Below are positions 7,389 through 16,113 of a stretch of 48,644 bases of DNA, one piece after another. How positions within the stretch are numbered: the stretch's first letter is position 1; every line of letters starts with the position of its first letter. The notes under the pieces were generated by a model. The model was not told the DNA's origin. It saw nothing but the letters and a program-made list of their open reading frames with translations, and did no database searches. Both the position numbers and the translations under genes were made by a program. This stretch comes from Gammaproteobacteria bacterium (lineage in GTDB: Bacteria; Pseudomonadota; Gammaproteobacteria; Pseudomonadales; Pseudohongiellaceae): contig JABJIC010000011.1 in NCBI GenBank assembly GCA_018661465.1, positions 1 through 48,644 of the forward strand, written 5' to 3'.

Positions 7389-7556
7389 TTAAAAAGCCTA
7401 GCTTAGGAAATTCAGCGAAAAGCTGGTTTTACTTCCTTTCTTAGACGATTTCGTCACAGTCAATAATTCACCAAGAAATTTGTTAGCTGTTTTGCTAAAA
7501 TGGCTGCTCAATTATTTGCACCGGATTTACGTTCCGGGCAGCAATAAGGATTATCT

Positions 7557-8561
7557 ATGACTAACTCCAGTAATGGCGTGGTGGTTGCCGCGCTCTATCA
7601 TTTCGCTACTTTTCCCGATTTTGAATCTGTCCGCCAACCCTTGCTGGAGCTGATGCTCCAAGAAAAAGTTCGGGGAACTCTCTTGTTAGCCGCGGAAGGC
7701 ATCAATGGCACCATAGCCGGGCCGCGTGGAAGCATCGATGCGGTGCTCACATGGCTGCGAAATGATCCGCGATTTACCAAGCTGTCAGTGAAAGAATCTT
7801 ATACCGACAGCAATCCCTTTTACCGCACCAAGGTTAAACTCAAAAAAGAGATTGTTACTATGGGCGTGGAAGACATAGACCCGAACCATATTGTGGGAAC
7901 CTACGTCGAAGCAAAGGATTGGAATGCGCTGATCAGTGACCCCGAGGTTCTTCTTCTTGATACTAGGAATAAGTATGAAGTTGAGATCGGCACATTCGAG
8001 AACGCGGTTAATCCAGAGACAGATACTTTTCGTGAATTCCCTCAATATGTCAGTAAAAACCTGGATAGCAAAAAACATAAGAAAGTGGCAATGTTTTGCA
8101 CGGGTGGAATTCGTTGTGAGAAGTCTACTGCTTATTTGAAGCAGCAGGGATTCGAAGAGGTTTACCATCTTCAAGGTGGAATTCTGAAATATCTGGAAGA
8201 GATTCCCCAAGAGCAGACCATGTGGAAGGGGGAGTGCTTTGTTTTCGATAATCGTGTCACGGTGAATCACCAATTGGAAAAGGGGCATTATGATCAATGC
8301 CATGCCTGTCGAATGCCGATCACAGAAGAAGACAAGCAGAATGAGCACTATCAGAAAGGCGTTAGTTGTCACCATTGTTTTGATAAACATACAAAAGAAC
8401 AGGTAAAACGTTATGCCGAACGTGAGCGGCAGATGGAGCTAGCCGAGCAAAGAGGTGAAGATCATATCGGGCAGCCTATGGGTGAAACCATTGAGATTCG
8501 CCGTAAAGAGAAGTTAAATTTCAAAGAAGCACAGCGAGAATCTGAAAAGAGTCGGCTGTAA
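7557..8561 (+). CDS. trhO: tRNA uridine-34 hydroxylase TrhO (rhodanese family)
   Basis: The 334-residue protein matches the YceA/TrhO family, which hydroxylates U34 of certain tRNAs to 5-hydroxyuridine in an oxygen-dependent way. The N-terminal acylphosphatase-like domain is seen in [16 protein letters not shown]. The rhodanese domain carries the active loop [12 protein letters not shown] with Cys181, and [11 protein letters not shown] follows. A C-terminal Cys-rich extension ([12 protein letters not shown], then SCHHC) is typical of full-length members. There is no signal peptide. AAGGA lies upstream of the ATG. It follows another rhodanese gene, but a 180-base gap suggests a separate promoter. 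The assignment is secure. Confidence 0.95.
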   Translation: MTNSSNGVVVAALYHFATFPDFESVRQPLLELMLQEKVRGTLLLAAEGINGTIAGPRGSIDAVLTWLRNDPRFTKLSVKESYTDSNPFYRTKVKLKKEIVTMGVEDIDPNHIVGTYVEAKDWNALISDPEVLLLDTRNKYEVEIGTFENAVNPETDTFREFPQYVSKNLDSKKHKKVAMFCTGGIRCEKSTAYLKQQGFEEVYHLQGGILKYLEEIPQEQTMWKGECFVFDNRVTVNHQLEKGHYDQCHACRMPITEEDKQNEHYQKGVSCHHCFDKHTKEQVKRYAERERQMELAEQRGEDHIGQPMGETIEIRRKEKLNFKEAQRESEKSRL

Positions 8562-8647
8562 AAAAACTGACCACAGAGAAGGGCAGACAATTCTTGAAAC
8601 CAGCACCTATAGTCTGGTTAGACGTCATATAAATGGAGAAAGTATAT

Positions 8648-9199
8648 ATGCAATTCCCGATTTCACTAAAGTCACTTAAAACAAGCTTGCTTATTTTTAT
8701 TTCGCTGTTCGTAATGGGCCAAAGTAACTCTCAAGATAAAGACAAACAATTAGATGTCACGGAAGACTTGTTTAAATGTCTCACTGAGATGACTAAATCT
8801 GCATCAGGTGATTTCTTCGTTGATAATATTTTGGGTAATCTCGCGGCTACTCTCGCAGTAGCGAATTCAGAGAATGGTGGTAACTACCCCGTAGGTTCTT
8901 TGGTGTCACTGGTTCCTAGTGAGGCGATGATTAAGCATGAAGCAGGGTGGAATCCGGAGACCAACGACTGGGAATTTTTTGAATTGACGGTTTCTGAACA
9001 GGGCTCGGAGATCGCTGTGCGCGGAACCACTGAAGTAATCAATCAATTTGGTGGTAATTGCTTTGACTGTCACGTGCAGGCGAGACCCGAATGGGATTTA
9101 ATTTGCGGAACCGGGCATGGTTGCGCACCACTGCCTTTTGACCGTGAAACCATCGCCAATATTCAAAATACTGACCTACGCTGTATCAAGGAAGACTAG
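8648..9199 (+). CDS. Exported monohaem protein, cytochrome P460-like
   Basis: The protein has a signal peptide (MQFPISLKSLKTSLLIFISL onward, cleaved near SNSQ) and one c-haem motif, NCFDCHVQ, in its C-terminal part. The arrangement of NYPVGSLVSLVP, a Trp-rich WNPETNDWEFFELTV, and then CxxCH with a following WDLIC fits cytochrome P460 or related small haem proteins. Two more Cys (LICGTGHGC) may form a disulfide. The role is probably periplasmic redox chemistry; an enzymatic P460 function needs a Lys-haem crosslink that I cannot establish. I choose the ATG at 8648, which has GGAGA upstream, over the ATG at 8633, which lies five codons earlier. Confidence 0.65.
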   Translation: MQFPISLKSLKTSLLIFISLFVMGQSNSQDKDKQLDVTEDLFKCLTEMTKSASGDFFVDNILGNLAATLAVANSENGGNYPVGSLVSLVPSEAMIKHEAGWNPETNDWEFFELTVSEQGSEIAVRGTTEVINQFGGNCFDCHVQARPEWDLICGTGHGCAPLPFDRETIANIQNTDLRCIKED

Positions 9200-9282
9200 T
9201 CTTCTAACTCCTAAGCTTCCTCTTCTTTGTTCTTTCCTGCAGTTCTGGGATATATTGAGGCAAAACAAGAAGAGGATAGCTT

Positions 9283-11634
9283 ATGACTCTCGCCCAATAT
9301 CTGAAACCCCTTCGTTTATTTCCAATAGTTTTGGGGCTGATTGCAGCTCCGCTAACCCTCGGTGGTCTCCAGCTGGTCTTTCTAGGAGGCTCATTCTATT
9401 ACTTGTTAGCCGGCCTTGTGCTTTTTGCTTCAGCGATTCGTTTGTGGAAAAGCGACCCTATGGGTTCGCTGGTATATGCTGGTTTTTTGATAGCGACTAT
9501 TGCCTGGGCTCTGATGGAGTCGGGTAGCAATCTTTGGGCTTTGCTACCCAGAATTTTACCCTGGGCAGTGATCGGCATTTGGTTTCTTACTCCCTGGCAT
9601 CGAAATGCTCTTTATCAAGGTAATCCTCCTTCACTATTCGCTTCATCAGTATCGAGATATTCGGTCCCCCTTGTAGCTGTAATTTTTCTATATGTTCTTG
9701 TAGATGGCTTGGGTTATGAGGTCACACCACTGTCTGAACGAAGTGGTATTAATACCGTTAACAGCCGCGGAGATTGGCCTAGCTATGGCAATACTTTGGG
9801 AGGCTCTCGCTATTCGCCAATTGATCAAATCAATCGAGAAAATGTTTCCGAGCTTGAGGTCGCGTGGGCTTATCGAACTGGAGCCGGGGGCGCTTTCAAG
9901 GCCACTCCTCTACAGGTTGGCGAACTGCTCTATGTGTGTACCGGTGGTAATAAGGTAATCGCTCTGAATGCTGACTCAGGTGAACTTGCGTGGCAGTTTG
10001 ATCCTCTGATAGATCCTCAGCACCTGGAATTTGCTCGCTACTTCACCACCGGCTGCAGAGGAGTTTCATATTACGAAGCACCTGCTGAATACGACGGCGA
10101 GTGCAAGCAGCGAATCCTAACAGCAACGACCGATGCCAGACTAATGGCGATTGACGCTTTAACCGGTGCTAGATGTTCGCAATTTGGCGAGCAGGGAGAG
10201 ATTAACCTCACTATTGGCATGGGCAACGACCCGCTCATATTTAACTTTCAGACCTCACCGCCAGGGATTGTTCGCGGCAACGCCGTGGTAGGAGGATGGG
10301 TGTTCGACAATCGAAGCGTGGGTGAACCTTCCGGTGTAGTGCGGGCATTCAATGCAATCTCGGGTGAATTCTCCTGGGCCTGGGATATGGGTAGACCTGG
10401 AATAAATACTGAACCTCTGCGTGGTGAGGTTTATACCCGAGGAACACCAAACGTCTGGAGTCTGTTTAGTGTCGATGAAGAACTGGGACTGATTTACGCT
10501 CCTACAGGAAATGAAACACCGGATTATTTTGGTGGTCAGAGATTGGAGTCCAGTGAACAGTATGCAAGTTCTATAGTTGCTATTGATGGCGAGAATGGTT
10601 CCGTTCGTTGGTCCTATCAAACAGTTCATCATGACCTTTGGGATTATGATGTGCCGTCGCAACCTGTATTGATTGATATACCCGGTGATAACGGCGAAAA
10701 AGTCCCGGCAGTGCTAGTGCCTACAAAACGGGCTGAAGTATTTGTGCTGAACAGAGTGACAGGCGAACCAATATTTGAGATTGAAGAAAGACCGGTTCCT
10801 CAGGATGGGGGAGTACCGGAGGATTATGTTGCGGCAACCCAGCCTTTCACCGTGGACATGCCAAATTTTCGTCCTGACTTTACAGAGGCGAGCATGTGGG
10901 GAGTGACACCGCTGGATCAATTATGGTGTCGCATCGAATACAAGAAGATGCGCTATGAAGGGCACTTTACTGTTCCCGGAGCGGACACCATTCTTCAGTT
11001 TCCTGGTAATGCCGGTGGACATAATTGGGGCAGCGTCAGTGTCGATCAAGTGAACAATATTATGGTGGTGAATCCCATGCTAGTGAGTAACCAACTCACA
11101 CTCACGCCGAGAGATGAATTACCCGAAGGAGTGCAAGGGAATCAATTGGGCACACCTTATTCCCATAACACGGTTCGGTTCATGTCACCGTTAGGAGTGC
11201 CCTGTAACCAGCCACCCTATGGCGTGTTGGCAGCAATTGATCTAGAGACTCGTCAGCTACTGTGGGAGCGCCCGATTGGCAGCGCCAAGGATAGTGGCCC
11301 TTGGGGAATATCGAGTATGCTGCCGATCACCGTGGGAACACCTCAGAGTGGAGGAACAGTTACCACAGCAGGGGGTTTGATCTTTAGCGCGGGAACATTT
11401 GATAACACTATCAGGGCGACGAATATCAGCGATGGCAAGGAGCTTTGGAGTAGTCCCTTACCTTTTACTGCCCATGCAACGCCAATGTCCTATTTGTCCC
11501 CGGCAGGTGAGCAGACAATAGTAATTACGGTGCCTGTCTTTAATTCAACATCCGGTACTGGATTTCGAATACTGCCAGCAGATCAGGAAGATCCTGAAGG
11601 TGGATATATTATCGCCTACCGACTCCCAGACTAG
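9283..11634 (+). CDS. Membrane-bound PQQ-dependent dehydrogenase (glucose/quinate type)
   Basis: The protein has 783 residues, the usual length for Gcd-type quinoprotein dehydrogenases. About five transmembrane helices occupy residues 10-145. The periplasmic eight-bladed propeller follows from GDWPSYGNTLGGSRYSPI (about 160). Family hallmarks are TTGCRGV, the catalytic-Asp segment HHDLWDYDVPSQP (about 450-460), VPTKRAEVFVLNR with the PQQ-contacting Lys (about 480), and GAD-TILQFPGNAGGHNWG. The enzyme oxidises sugars or polyols in the periplasm and passes electrons to ubiquinone. PQQ biosynthesis genes are not in the window. The haem protein upstream ends 83 bases before it. The substrate (glucose, quinate or other) is unresolved, so I give no symbol. 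Confidence 0.9.
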   Translation: MTLAQYLKPLRLFPIVLGLIAAPLTLGGLQLVFLGGSFYYLLAGLVLFASAIRLWKSDPMGSLVYAGFLIATIAWALMESGSNLWALLPRILPWAVIGIWFLTPWHRNALYQGNPPSLFASSVSRYSVPLVAVIFLYVLVDGLGYEVTPLSERSGINTVNSRGDWPSYGNTLGGSRYSPIDQINRENVSELEVAWAYRTGAGGAFKATPLQVGELLYVCTGGNKVIALNADSGELAWQFDPLIDPQHLEFARYFTTGCRGVSYYEAPAEYDGECKQRILTATTDARLMAIDALTGARCSQFGEQGEINLTIGMGNDPLIFNFQTSPPGIVRGNAVVGGWVFDNRSVGEPSGVVRAFNAISGEFSWAWDMGRPGINTEPLRGEVYTRGTPNVWSLFSVDEELGLIYAPTGNETPDYFGGQRLESSEQYASSIVAIDGENGSVRWSYQTVHHDLWDYDVPSQPVLIDIPGDNGEKVPAVLVPTKRAEVFVLNRVTGEPIFEIEERPVPQDGGVPEDYVAATQPFTVDMPNFRPDFTEASMWGVTPLDQLWCRIEYKKMRYEGHFTVPGADTILQFPGNAGGHNWGSVSVDQVNNIMVVNPMLVSNQLTLTPRDELPEGVQGNQLGTPYSHNTVRFMSPLGVPCNQPPYGVLAAIDLETRQLLWERPIGSAKDSGPWGISSMLPITVGTPQSGGTVTTAGGLIFSAGTFDNTIRATNISDGKELWSSPLPFTAHATPMSYLSPAGEQTIVITVPVFNSTSGTGFRILPADQEDPEGGYIIAYRLPD

Positions 11635-11689
11635 CTAGAAAATGGGTAGTCGAAAAATGGATATAGAGAGAATGAATATAGGAAAGGTT

Positions 11690-13807
11690 ATGAAAATTAG
11701 AAGTAGTGAAACATGGAGCATTCCAGCAGCTTTGCTGACAGGTTTTCTTCTATTGGCCTCATCTGCTCATGCGCAAAATTCCGATCTCGATGCGCTCTCC
11801 AGTTGGATAGCCCTGGATGCTCCTACAGGTCATGAACATTTGGCAACCGATCTCATCGAGGAAGAATTTAGCGGCTGGGACAGGGAGCGAAATGGTAGCC
11901 TGTCCAAGACAATTGGAAGCGGGGAGCCATGGCGAGTTGTAGCCTGCGCACTGGATTCTTACTCCTATGCAGTGAGTCAGATTACAGAAGATGGATATCT
12001 TCGTCTTCATCGTATAGGAAGAGGGTCAGGTCACCCGCTTTGGGATCAGTCTCATGAAGGGCAGCAGCTACGCGTGCTTACTCGAGGCGGGCCAGTTGTT
12101 GGGGTGTCTGCAGTGGCTAACGGGCATTTCGCAGCGCAACACCGGCTTGAAACAGCGATTACCACAGAGAATGATCTTTGGCTGGACGTTGGCGCCGAGT
12201 CTGCTGAAGATGTTGCCACGCTTGGCATATCCTTACTTGATCCGGTCTTACGTCACATCCCTGCATGGTCATACGCAAATGAAGTTGCAGGGCCGCGAGC
12301 CGGAGCAAGAGTGGGCTGTGCGGCAGTGCTCGCAGCAGCGGAAGCAGGGTTAAATGGAGACAGTGGTTCAACTAAGTATGTTCTTAGTACACAGCAGAAT
12401 TTCGGATGGCTTGGCCTCGGAGGAACACTGAGTAGCGACATGAGGCCACAGCAGCTTATCGTATTGGCGCCAGGTCAAAATGATTTCCAGAATGAGGAAG
12501 TAGATCGCTTGGGAGCGAGAGTGGATGATCTGCTTAGTCAATTCACCAGAACTAATATAAGAGTGCTGGCTCCGAAAGTGTCGGGTCGTGATGCGCTCAT
12601 GGAGAGAGTAGAACTCGATGATGCAGAAGAGCTGCTCGCTGCTCTCGTAGCATCTATTAACCCGCAAGCAGGAATTCCGGATTGGCAGTCCGCTCCGACA
12701 CAGCTTGAAGTATTAAATGATGATGCTGATCGGTGGGGACAGGGTCAAAACATCTCCTATCTAATGGAGATCGAAGGCCTGCTGGATCAGGTTGCTGAGA
12801 AGTCGGCAGTTCCGGGACATGAAGGCCCGGTTCGCAACATCATCTATAACGCGATGCCGGACTGGGCTCAAGATTTGGCCCAGGTGGATGATCTGGGAAA
12901 CATGTGGTTAGAGTTTGGTCCGGTTAGCGAACTCACGGTTTTCATTGCCCATATGGACGAAGTGGGTTACTGGGTGGAGAGTATTGACGAAGATGGCATT
13001 GTAAATCTGCAACGACGAGGTGGAGTAGTCACCACTGCCTGGGAGGGTCAGCCGGCTGTATTGCAGCTTGATCCGAATTTAAATAGCGAATCCTTACCGG
13101 AATCACCCTCCTTGCGTGGTGTGTTCTTGAGCAGAGAGAGACCTGCGGAGAAACAACCTGACTCTGTCCGCGCCTGGTTTGGTATGAACCGGCAACAGTT
13201 AGCAGCAGCTGGTGTAGTTCCAGAGATGGGATTGACCCTTCACAAGGAGGGTCACCGCATGGGAGCTTATCGATACGCAGCCAGATCATTGGACGATCGT
13301 GTAGGGACTACATCTCTACTTATGGCTTTGCATGAAATGGACCCGGCTCAGCTTGACCATCGTGTGGTTTTCGCCTGGTCGGTCCGTGAAGAAGGAGGTC
13401 TTGTGGGAGCTGCTGCGCTGGCGAAGCGATTAGGTCAGCGAACTCGTCGAGTCTATAGCATAGACACCTTCGTATCTTCACAGACTCCACTGGAATCACC
13501 CCATTTTGCATTTGCTCCGCTGGGTAGCGGTCCGGTACTTCGCTCGGTAGAGAGCGCTGGTATGGCGACTCCTTCTGAGTTGGATCGGAATCGCCGTATA
13601 GCGGAAGAAGCTGGAATTGATTTTCAGATTGGTCTTACCCAAGGTAGTACCGATGGCACTACCTTTACACCCTATGGTGCACCTAATGCAGGACTCAGCT
13701 GGCCGGGAAGATACAGTCACTCGCCAGCAGAGATTGCCGACTTGAGAGATGTTGCTCAATTGATCGAGCTGATAAAAGCAATGGCAGAAGCACCGCTTGA
13801 GCTTTAA
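11690..13807 (+). CDS. Exported M42-family peptidase with duplicated domain
   Basis: The 705-residue protein has a signal peptide (cleaved near SSAHAQ). M42 aminopeptidases are usually about 350 residues; here two M42-like halves are joined. The C-terminal half (from about 365) has all zinc and catalytic motifs: AHMDEVGYW (His421), SLDDRVG (Asp535), VREEGGLVGA (Glu567, Glu568), SIDTF (Asp592) and RYSHSPAE (His677). The N-terminal half starts with the equivalent APTGHE but reads CALDSYSYAV where HMDE is expected, and GPRAGARVG instead of SLDDRVG. It is therefore probably a catalytically dead structural copy. The active half should act as a co-catalytic metalloaminopeptidase. I start at the ATG with AGGAAAGG just upstream. 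It is 55 bases after the PQQ dehydrogenase gene. Confidence 0.8.
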   Translation: MKIRSSETWSIPAALLTGFLLLASSAHAQNSDLDALSSWIALDAPTGHEHLATDLIEEEFSGWDRERNGSLSKTIGSGEPWRVVACALDSYSYAVSQITEDGYLRLHRIGRGSGHPLWDQSHEGQQLRVLTRGGPVVGVSAVANGHFAAQHRLETAITTENDLWLDVGAESAEDVATLGISLLDPVLRHIPAWSYANEVAGPRAGARVGCAAVLAAAEAGLNGDSGSTKYVLSTQQNFGWLGLGGTLSSDMRPQQLIVLAPGQNDFQNEEVDRLGARVDDLLSQFTRTNIRVLAPKVSGRDALMERVELDDAEELLAALVASINPQAGIPDWQSAPTQLEVLNDDADRWGQGQNISYLMEIEGLLDQVAEKSAVPGHEGPVRNIIYNAMPDWAQDLAQVDDLGNMWLEFGPVSELTVFIAHMDEVGYWVESIDEDGIVNLQRRGGVVTTAWEGQPAVLQLDPNLNSESLPESPSLRGVFLSRERPAEKQPDSVRAWFGMNRQQLAAAGVVPEMGLTLHKEGHRMGAYRYAARSLDDRVGTTSLLMALHEMDPAQLDHRVVFAWSVREEGGLVGAAALAKRLGQRTRRVYSIDTFVSSQTPLESPHFAFAPLGSGPVLRSVESAGMATPSELDRNRRIAEEAGIDFQIGLTQGSTDGTTFTPYGAPNAGLSWPGRYSHSPAEIADLRDVAQLIELIKAMAEAPLEL

Positions 13808-13848
13808 GCTAGGGCTACAGAAGTAAAAGCAAAGAATAGGATTTCTAA

Positions 13849-14244
13849 ATGGATGATAGTGAATTACCCATGAGCCCCTACGGGGATTTTCTAGGAATAA
13901 ACATTGAGGAATCTTCAGACGGTAAGGCAAAGTGCACTTTGGATCTGAAAGACCATCATTTGAATACCGGCGGCCGGGTTCATGGTGGGGTTCTCACCTC
14001 GCTGGCGGATACCGCAGCAGGTGTTGCTGTTCGATCCGTTCGCCCAGAAGGTAAAGCCTCAGCCACTACCGATCTCAGTATTGCCTTTATTCGGCCCCCA
14101 ACTGGAAATTCTCTTGAAGCTTTCGCTGAAGTGATCCACGCCGGAAGAAGATTATTCAGGACAGAAATTTCAGTGTTTAGCGAAGATAAGCTAGTCGCTC
14201 GAACCAACGCAACTTTTATGATTGTAGACCGACCTCAGTCCTGA
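13849..14244 (+). CDS. PaaI-family hotdog thioesterase
   Basis: The product is 131 residues and a single hotdog domain. The PaaI-type motif TGGRVHGGVLTSLADTAAG is clear at about residues 42-60; it contains the HGG segment that shapes the acyl-CoA site and the Asp used in catalysis. These enzymes hydrolyse acyl- or aryl-CoA thioesters in the cytoplasm, often rescuing CoA from stalled catabolic intermediates. There is no signal peptide. AGGA precedes the ATG and the gene lies 41 bases after the M42 gene, so cotranscription is plausible. The substrate cannot be assigned from sequence. Confidence 0.85.
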   Translation: MDDSELPMSPYGDFLGINIEESSDGKAKCTLDLKDHHLNTGGRVHGGVLTSLADTAAGVAVRSVRPEGKASATTDLSIAFIRPPTGNSLEAFAEVIHAGRRLFRTEISVFSEDKLVARTNATFMIVDRPQS

Positions 14245-14324
14245 GTATTTTATTAGTAAGCTTACATGTTGGCGCCGCAAGGATTGCCTCGTTGAATAAG
14301 AATTGAACTGAAAGGAAGAGCAGA

Positions 14325-15548
14325 ATGAATCGACGACATTTTTTGAAGCAATCGGCAACTATGAGTGCAGTAGCTTGCCTACCTGCTAGCCCTTTGCTGG
14401 CGGCTGATCAGAACAGCATCAATAGATTCATTGAAGAGAAAATGCTACGGGATCACATCCCGGGTGTTGCGGCGTGTATTTTTAATAAGCAGGAAGTGAT
14501 TTGGTCCAATGCCTATGGCTGGGCAAACATCGAGCAGAGACTGCCGATGAGCACTGACAGCATTCAAAATATCGCATCGATATCGAAGACATTTACCACC
14601 ACGGCAATCATGCAGCTCCATGAAGAAGGGCTGTTAGACCTCGATGCAGATTTGAATTCCATACTGCCGTTCTCTGTGCGCAATCCCAAACGTTCAGCAG
14701 ATGGAATTACAGTACGTCAATTATTAACCCATAGCTCATTCGTACGGGATGGTCTGTCCTATGCTGAACATTATGCCTGTGGCGATCCTCGTTTCTCATT
14801 GGCAGTATGGTTAAAGGAATACCTCACTCCCGCTGGAATATTTTACGATGCGGAAGAGAATTTTCATGACTGGATGCCAGGTTCACGATTTGAATACACT
14901 AATATTTCCTACGGAATTCTTGCCTATATCGTTGAGCTAAAATCAGGCATACCTTTTCCTGAATACTGCAGGCGCAATATCTTTGCTCGTCTTGGCATGG
15001 CAGACACTGCCTGGATGTTAGCGGACGTCGATTTGGAGCAGCATGTCGTACCCTATACCTGGGTCGAAGACAGTGTCGCGAGGGGGCCGCGCTGGGGAGG
15101 TATTCCATTGGGAGTGATTCGCGAAGATGGTCCTACCCTTGATGCAACGCTAATGGATGGTTATCAAGATAACTGTGTCTATAACCATCCGAACTACCCG
15201 GATGGTTTTTTACGAACCAGTGTCAATCAACTTAGTGTTTATGCCAGAGCCTATCTCAATGGTGGAGAATTTGCGGGACGCCGAATCTTGAAAAGCTCAA
15301 GCATCGCGGCAATGCTGACGAATCAAAATATCCCTGGCAATCGAACTCAGGGGCTAACATGGTATGCGGATGAGGAAATGCAGGATGAGCTGCAGTGGGG
15401 GCATGGGGGTAGTGACCCGGGCTCGAATACCGATATGCGTTTGCTTCCGGCTCAAGGTGTGGGTGCCATTGTTTTTGCAAACACCAATGGAATAACACCG
15501 ACGGAAATTAGTGAGCAATTATTGGAATTGGCATTGGAGTTAGCATAA
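14325..15548 (+). CDS. Exported serine hydrolase, class C beta-lactamase fold
   Basis: The 407-residue protein starts with MNRRHFLKQSATMSAVACLP, a twin-Arg-like export signal. The penicillin-binding/beta-lactamase fold PF00144 is shown by S85-I-S-K88, Y191-T-N193 and H360-G-G, the three usual active-site boxes, together with TVRQLLTHSSF. Members include esterases, D-aminopeptidases and transpeptidase-like enzymes. True beta-lactamase activity is not implied. AGGAAG precedes the ATG. Two very small membrane-protein genes follow within 50 and 236 bases. Function beyond a serine-nucleophile hydrolase cannot be stated. Confidence 0.85.
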   Translation: MNRRHFLKQSATMSAVACLPASPLLAADQNSINRFIEEKMLRDHIPGVAACIFNKQEVIWSNAYGWANIEQRLPMSTDSIQNIASISKTFTTTAIMQLHEEGLLDLDADLNSILPFSVRNPKRSADGITVRQLLTHSSFVRDGLSYAEHYACGDPRFSLAVWLKEYLTPAGIFYDAEENFHDWMPGSRFEYTNISYGILAYIVELKSGIPFPEYCRRNIFARLGMADTAWMLADVDLEQHVVPYTWVEDSVARGPRWGGIPLGVIREDGPTLDATLMDGYQDNCVYNHPNYPDGFLRTSVNQLSVYARAYLNGGEFAGRRILKSSSIAAMLTNQNIPGNRTQGLTWYADEEMQDELQWGHGGSDPGSNTDMRLLPAQGVGAIVFANTNGITPTEISEQLLELALELA

Positions 15549-15598
15549 ACCTTGCTCCACAGAAATTTGATATCGAAAATGAATACAAGGAAAATCAG

Positions 15599-15778
15599 AT
15601 GGGCGTGTTGATCATAATATTAGGTATTCTGTTTGCCTCCCTGTTTATACTTATTCCCCTCCTGGAGAAGTACGGCAAGGAAAGATCTCCCGAAGAGTTG
15701 CAGAAAATCACACGCTTTTTTCTTCCTTTAATGATCATCATGCTTATTGCGATGGCTGTGCGTTACTTTATTGCTTGA
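15599..15778 (+). CDS. Small two-helix membrane protein (59 residues)
   Basis: A short frame with AAGGA eight bases before its ATG encodes MGVLIIILGILFASLFILIP, a hydrophilic turn (EKYGKERSPEELQKITR), and a second hydrophobic helix ending VRYFIA. The predicted topology is two transmembrane helices joined by a charged loop. The next small gene starts six bases after its stop, so the two are probably translated together. I know no function. It is easily missed because of its size. Confidence 0.6.
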   Translation: MGVLIIILGILFASLFILIPLLEKYGKERSPEELQKITRFFLPLMIIMLIAMAVRYFIA

Positions 15779-15784
15779 ATACTT

Positions 15785-15991
15785 ATGCCAGATCCCTCCT
15801 ATCTTTTAATTAGTTTAGTATTTAGCTCAATTGGCTTGGGCTATTTTATTTATGGCAGGAAACAGAAGCATAAGGTCGCGTTCTATGCCGGGATTTGCTT
15901 GATGGGATATCCGTATTTAATTACAGAACTTATCCCGATGATAATTCTCGGAGTAGTGTTTATGTTGGCGCCGAAGTTCATTCGACTTTGA
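15785..15991 (+). CDS. Small conserved membrane protein (68 residues)
   Basis: The protein has two or three hydrophobic segments. SYLLISLVFSSIGLGYFIYG is followed by a basic RKQKHK loop, then FYAGICLMGYPYLI and MIILGVVFMLAPKF. The pattern of an N-terminal PDPSY, SIGLGYF, and YGRKQ is recognisable in many gammaproteobacterial and other bacterial genomes as an uncharacterised small membrane protein. It follows the 59-residue membrane protein by six bases. No function is known. Confidence 0.75.
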   Translation: MPDPSYLLISLVFSSIGLGYFIYGRKQKHKVAFYAGICLMGYPYLITELIPMIILGVVFMLAPKFIRL

Positions 15992-16043
15992 AGCTCAGAG
16001 TCTTTTTCTGGCTTGATGTTTGTCACAGAGAATACAAGCCAAA

Positions 16044-16081
16044 CAAAAAGGGCGCCGACCAGTGTGATCCGGTCGGCGCCC
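16044..16081 (-). terminator. Terminator of the exported FAH-family gene
   Basis: A perfect 11-bp GC-rich stem (GGGCGCCGACC / GGTCGGCGCCC) has a ten-base loop. On the minus strand it is followed by TTTTTG, so it terminates the minus-strand FAH-family gene whose stop is at 16114. On the plus strand there is no T-run. Confidence 0.9.
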
Positions 16082-16113
16082 CTGAGTTTATCAAAACTCT
16101 TTTCTGCTATCGC

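Noticed and set aside
7785..8390. A 201-codon minus-strand frame with hydrophobic stretches
   Set aside because: It lies entirely antisense within trhO, which is a full-length and well-conserved gene.
14325..15548. A beta-lactamase resistance gene
   Set aside because: The SxxK, YxN and HGG boxes show the fold only; the sequence is closer to broad serine hydrolases and nothing indicates antibiotic hydrolysis.
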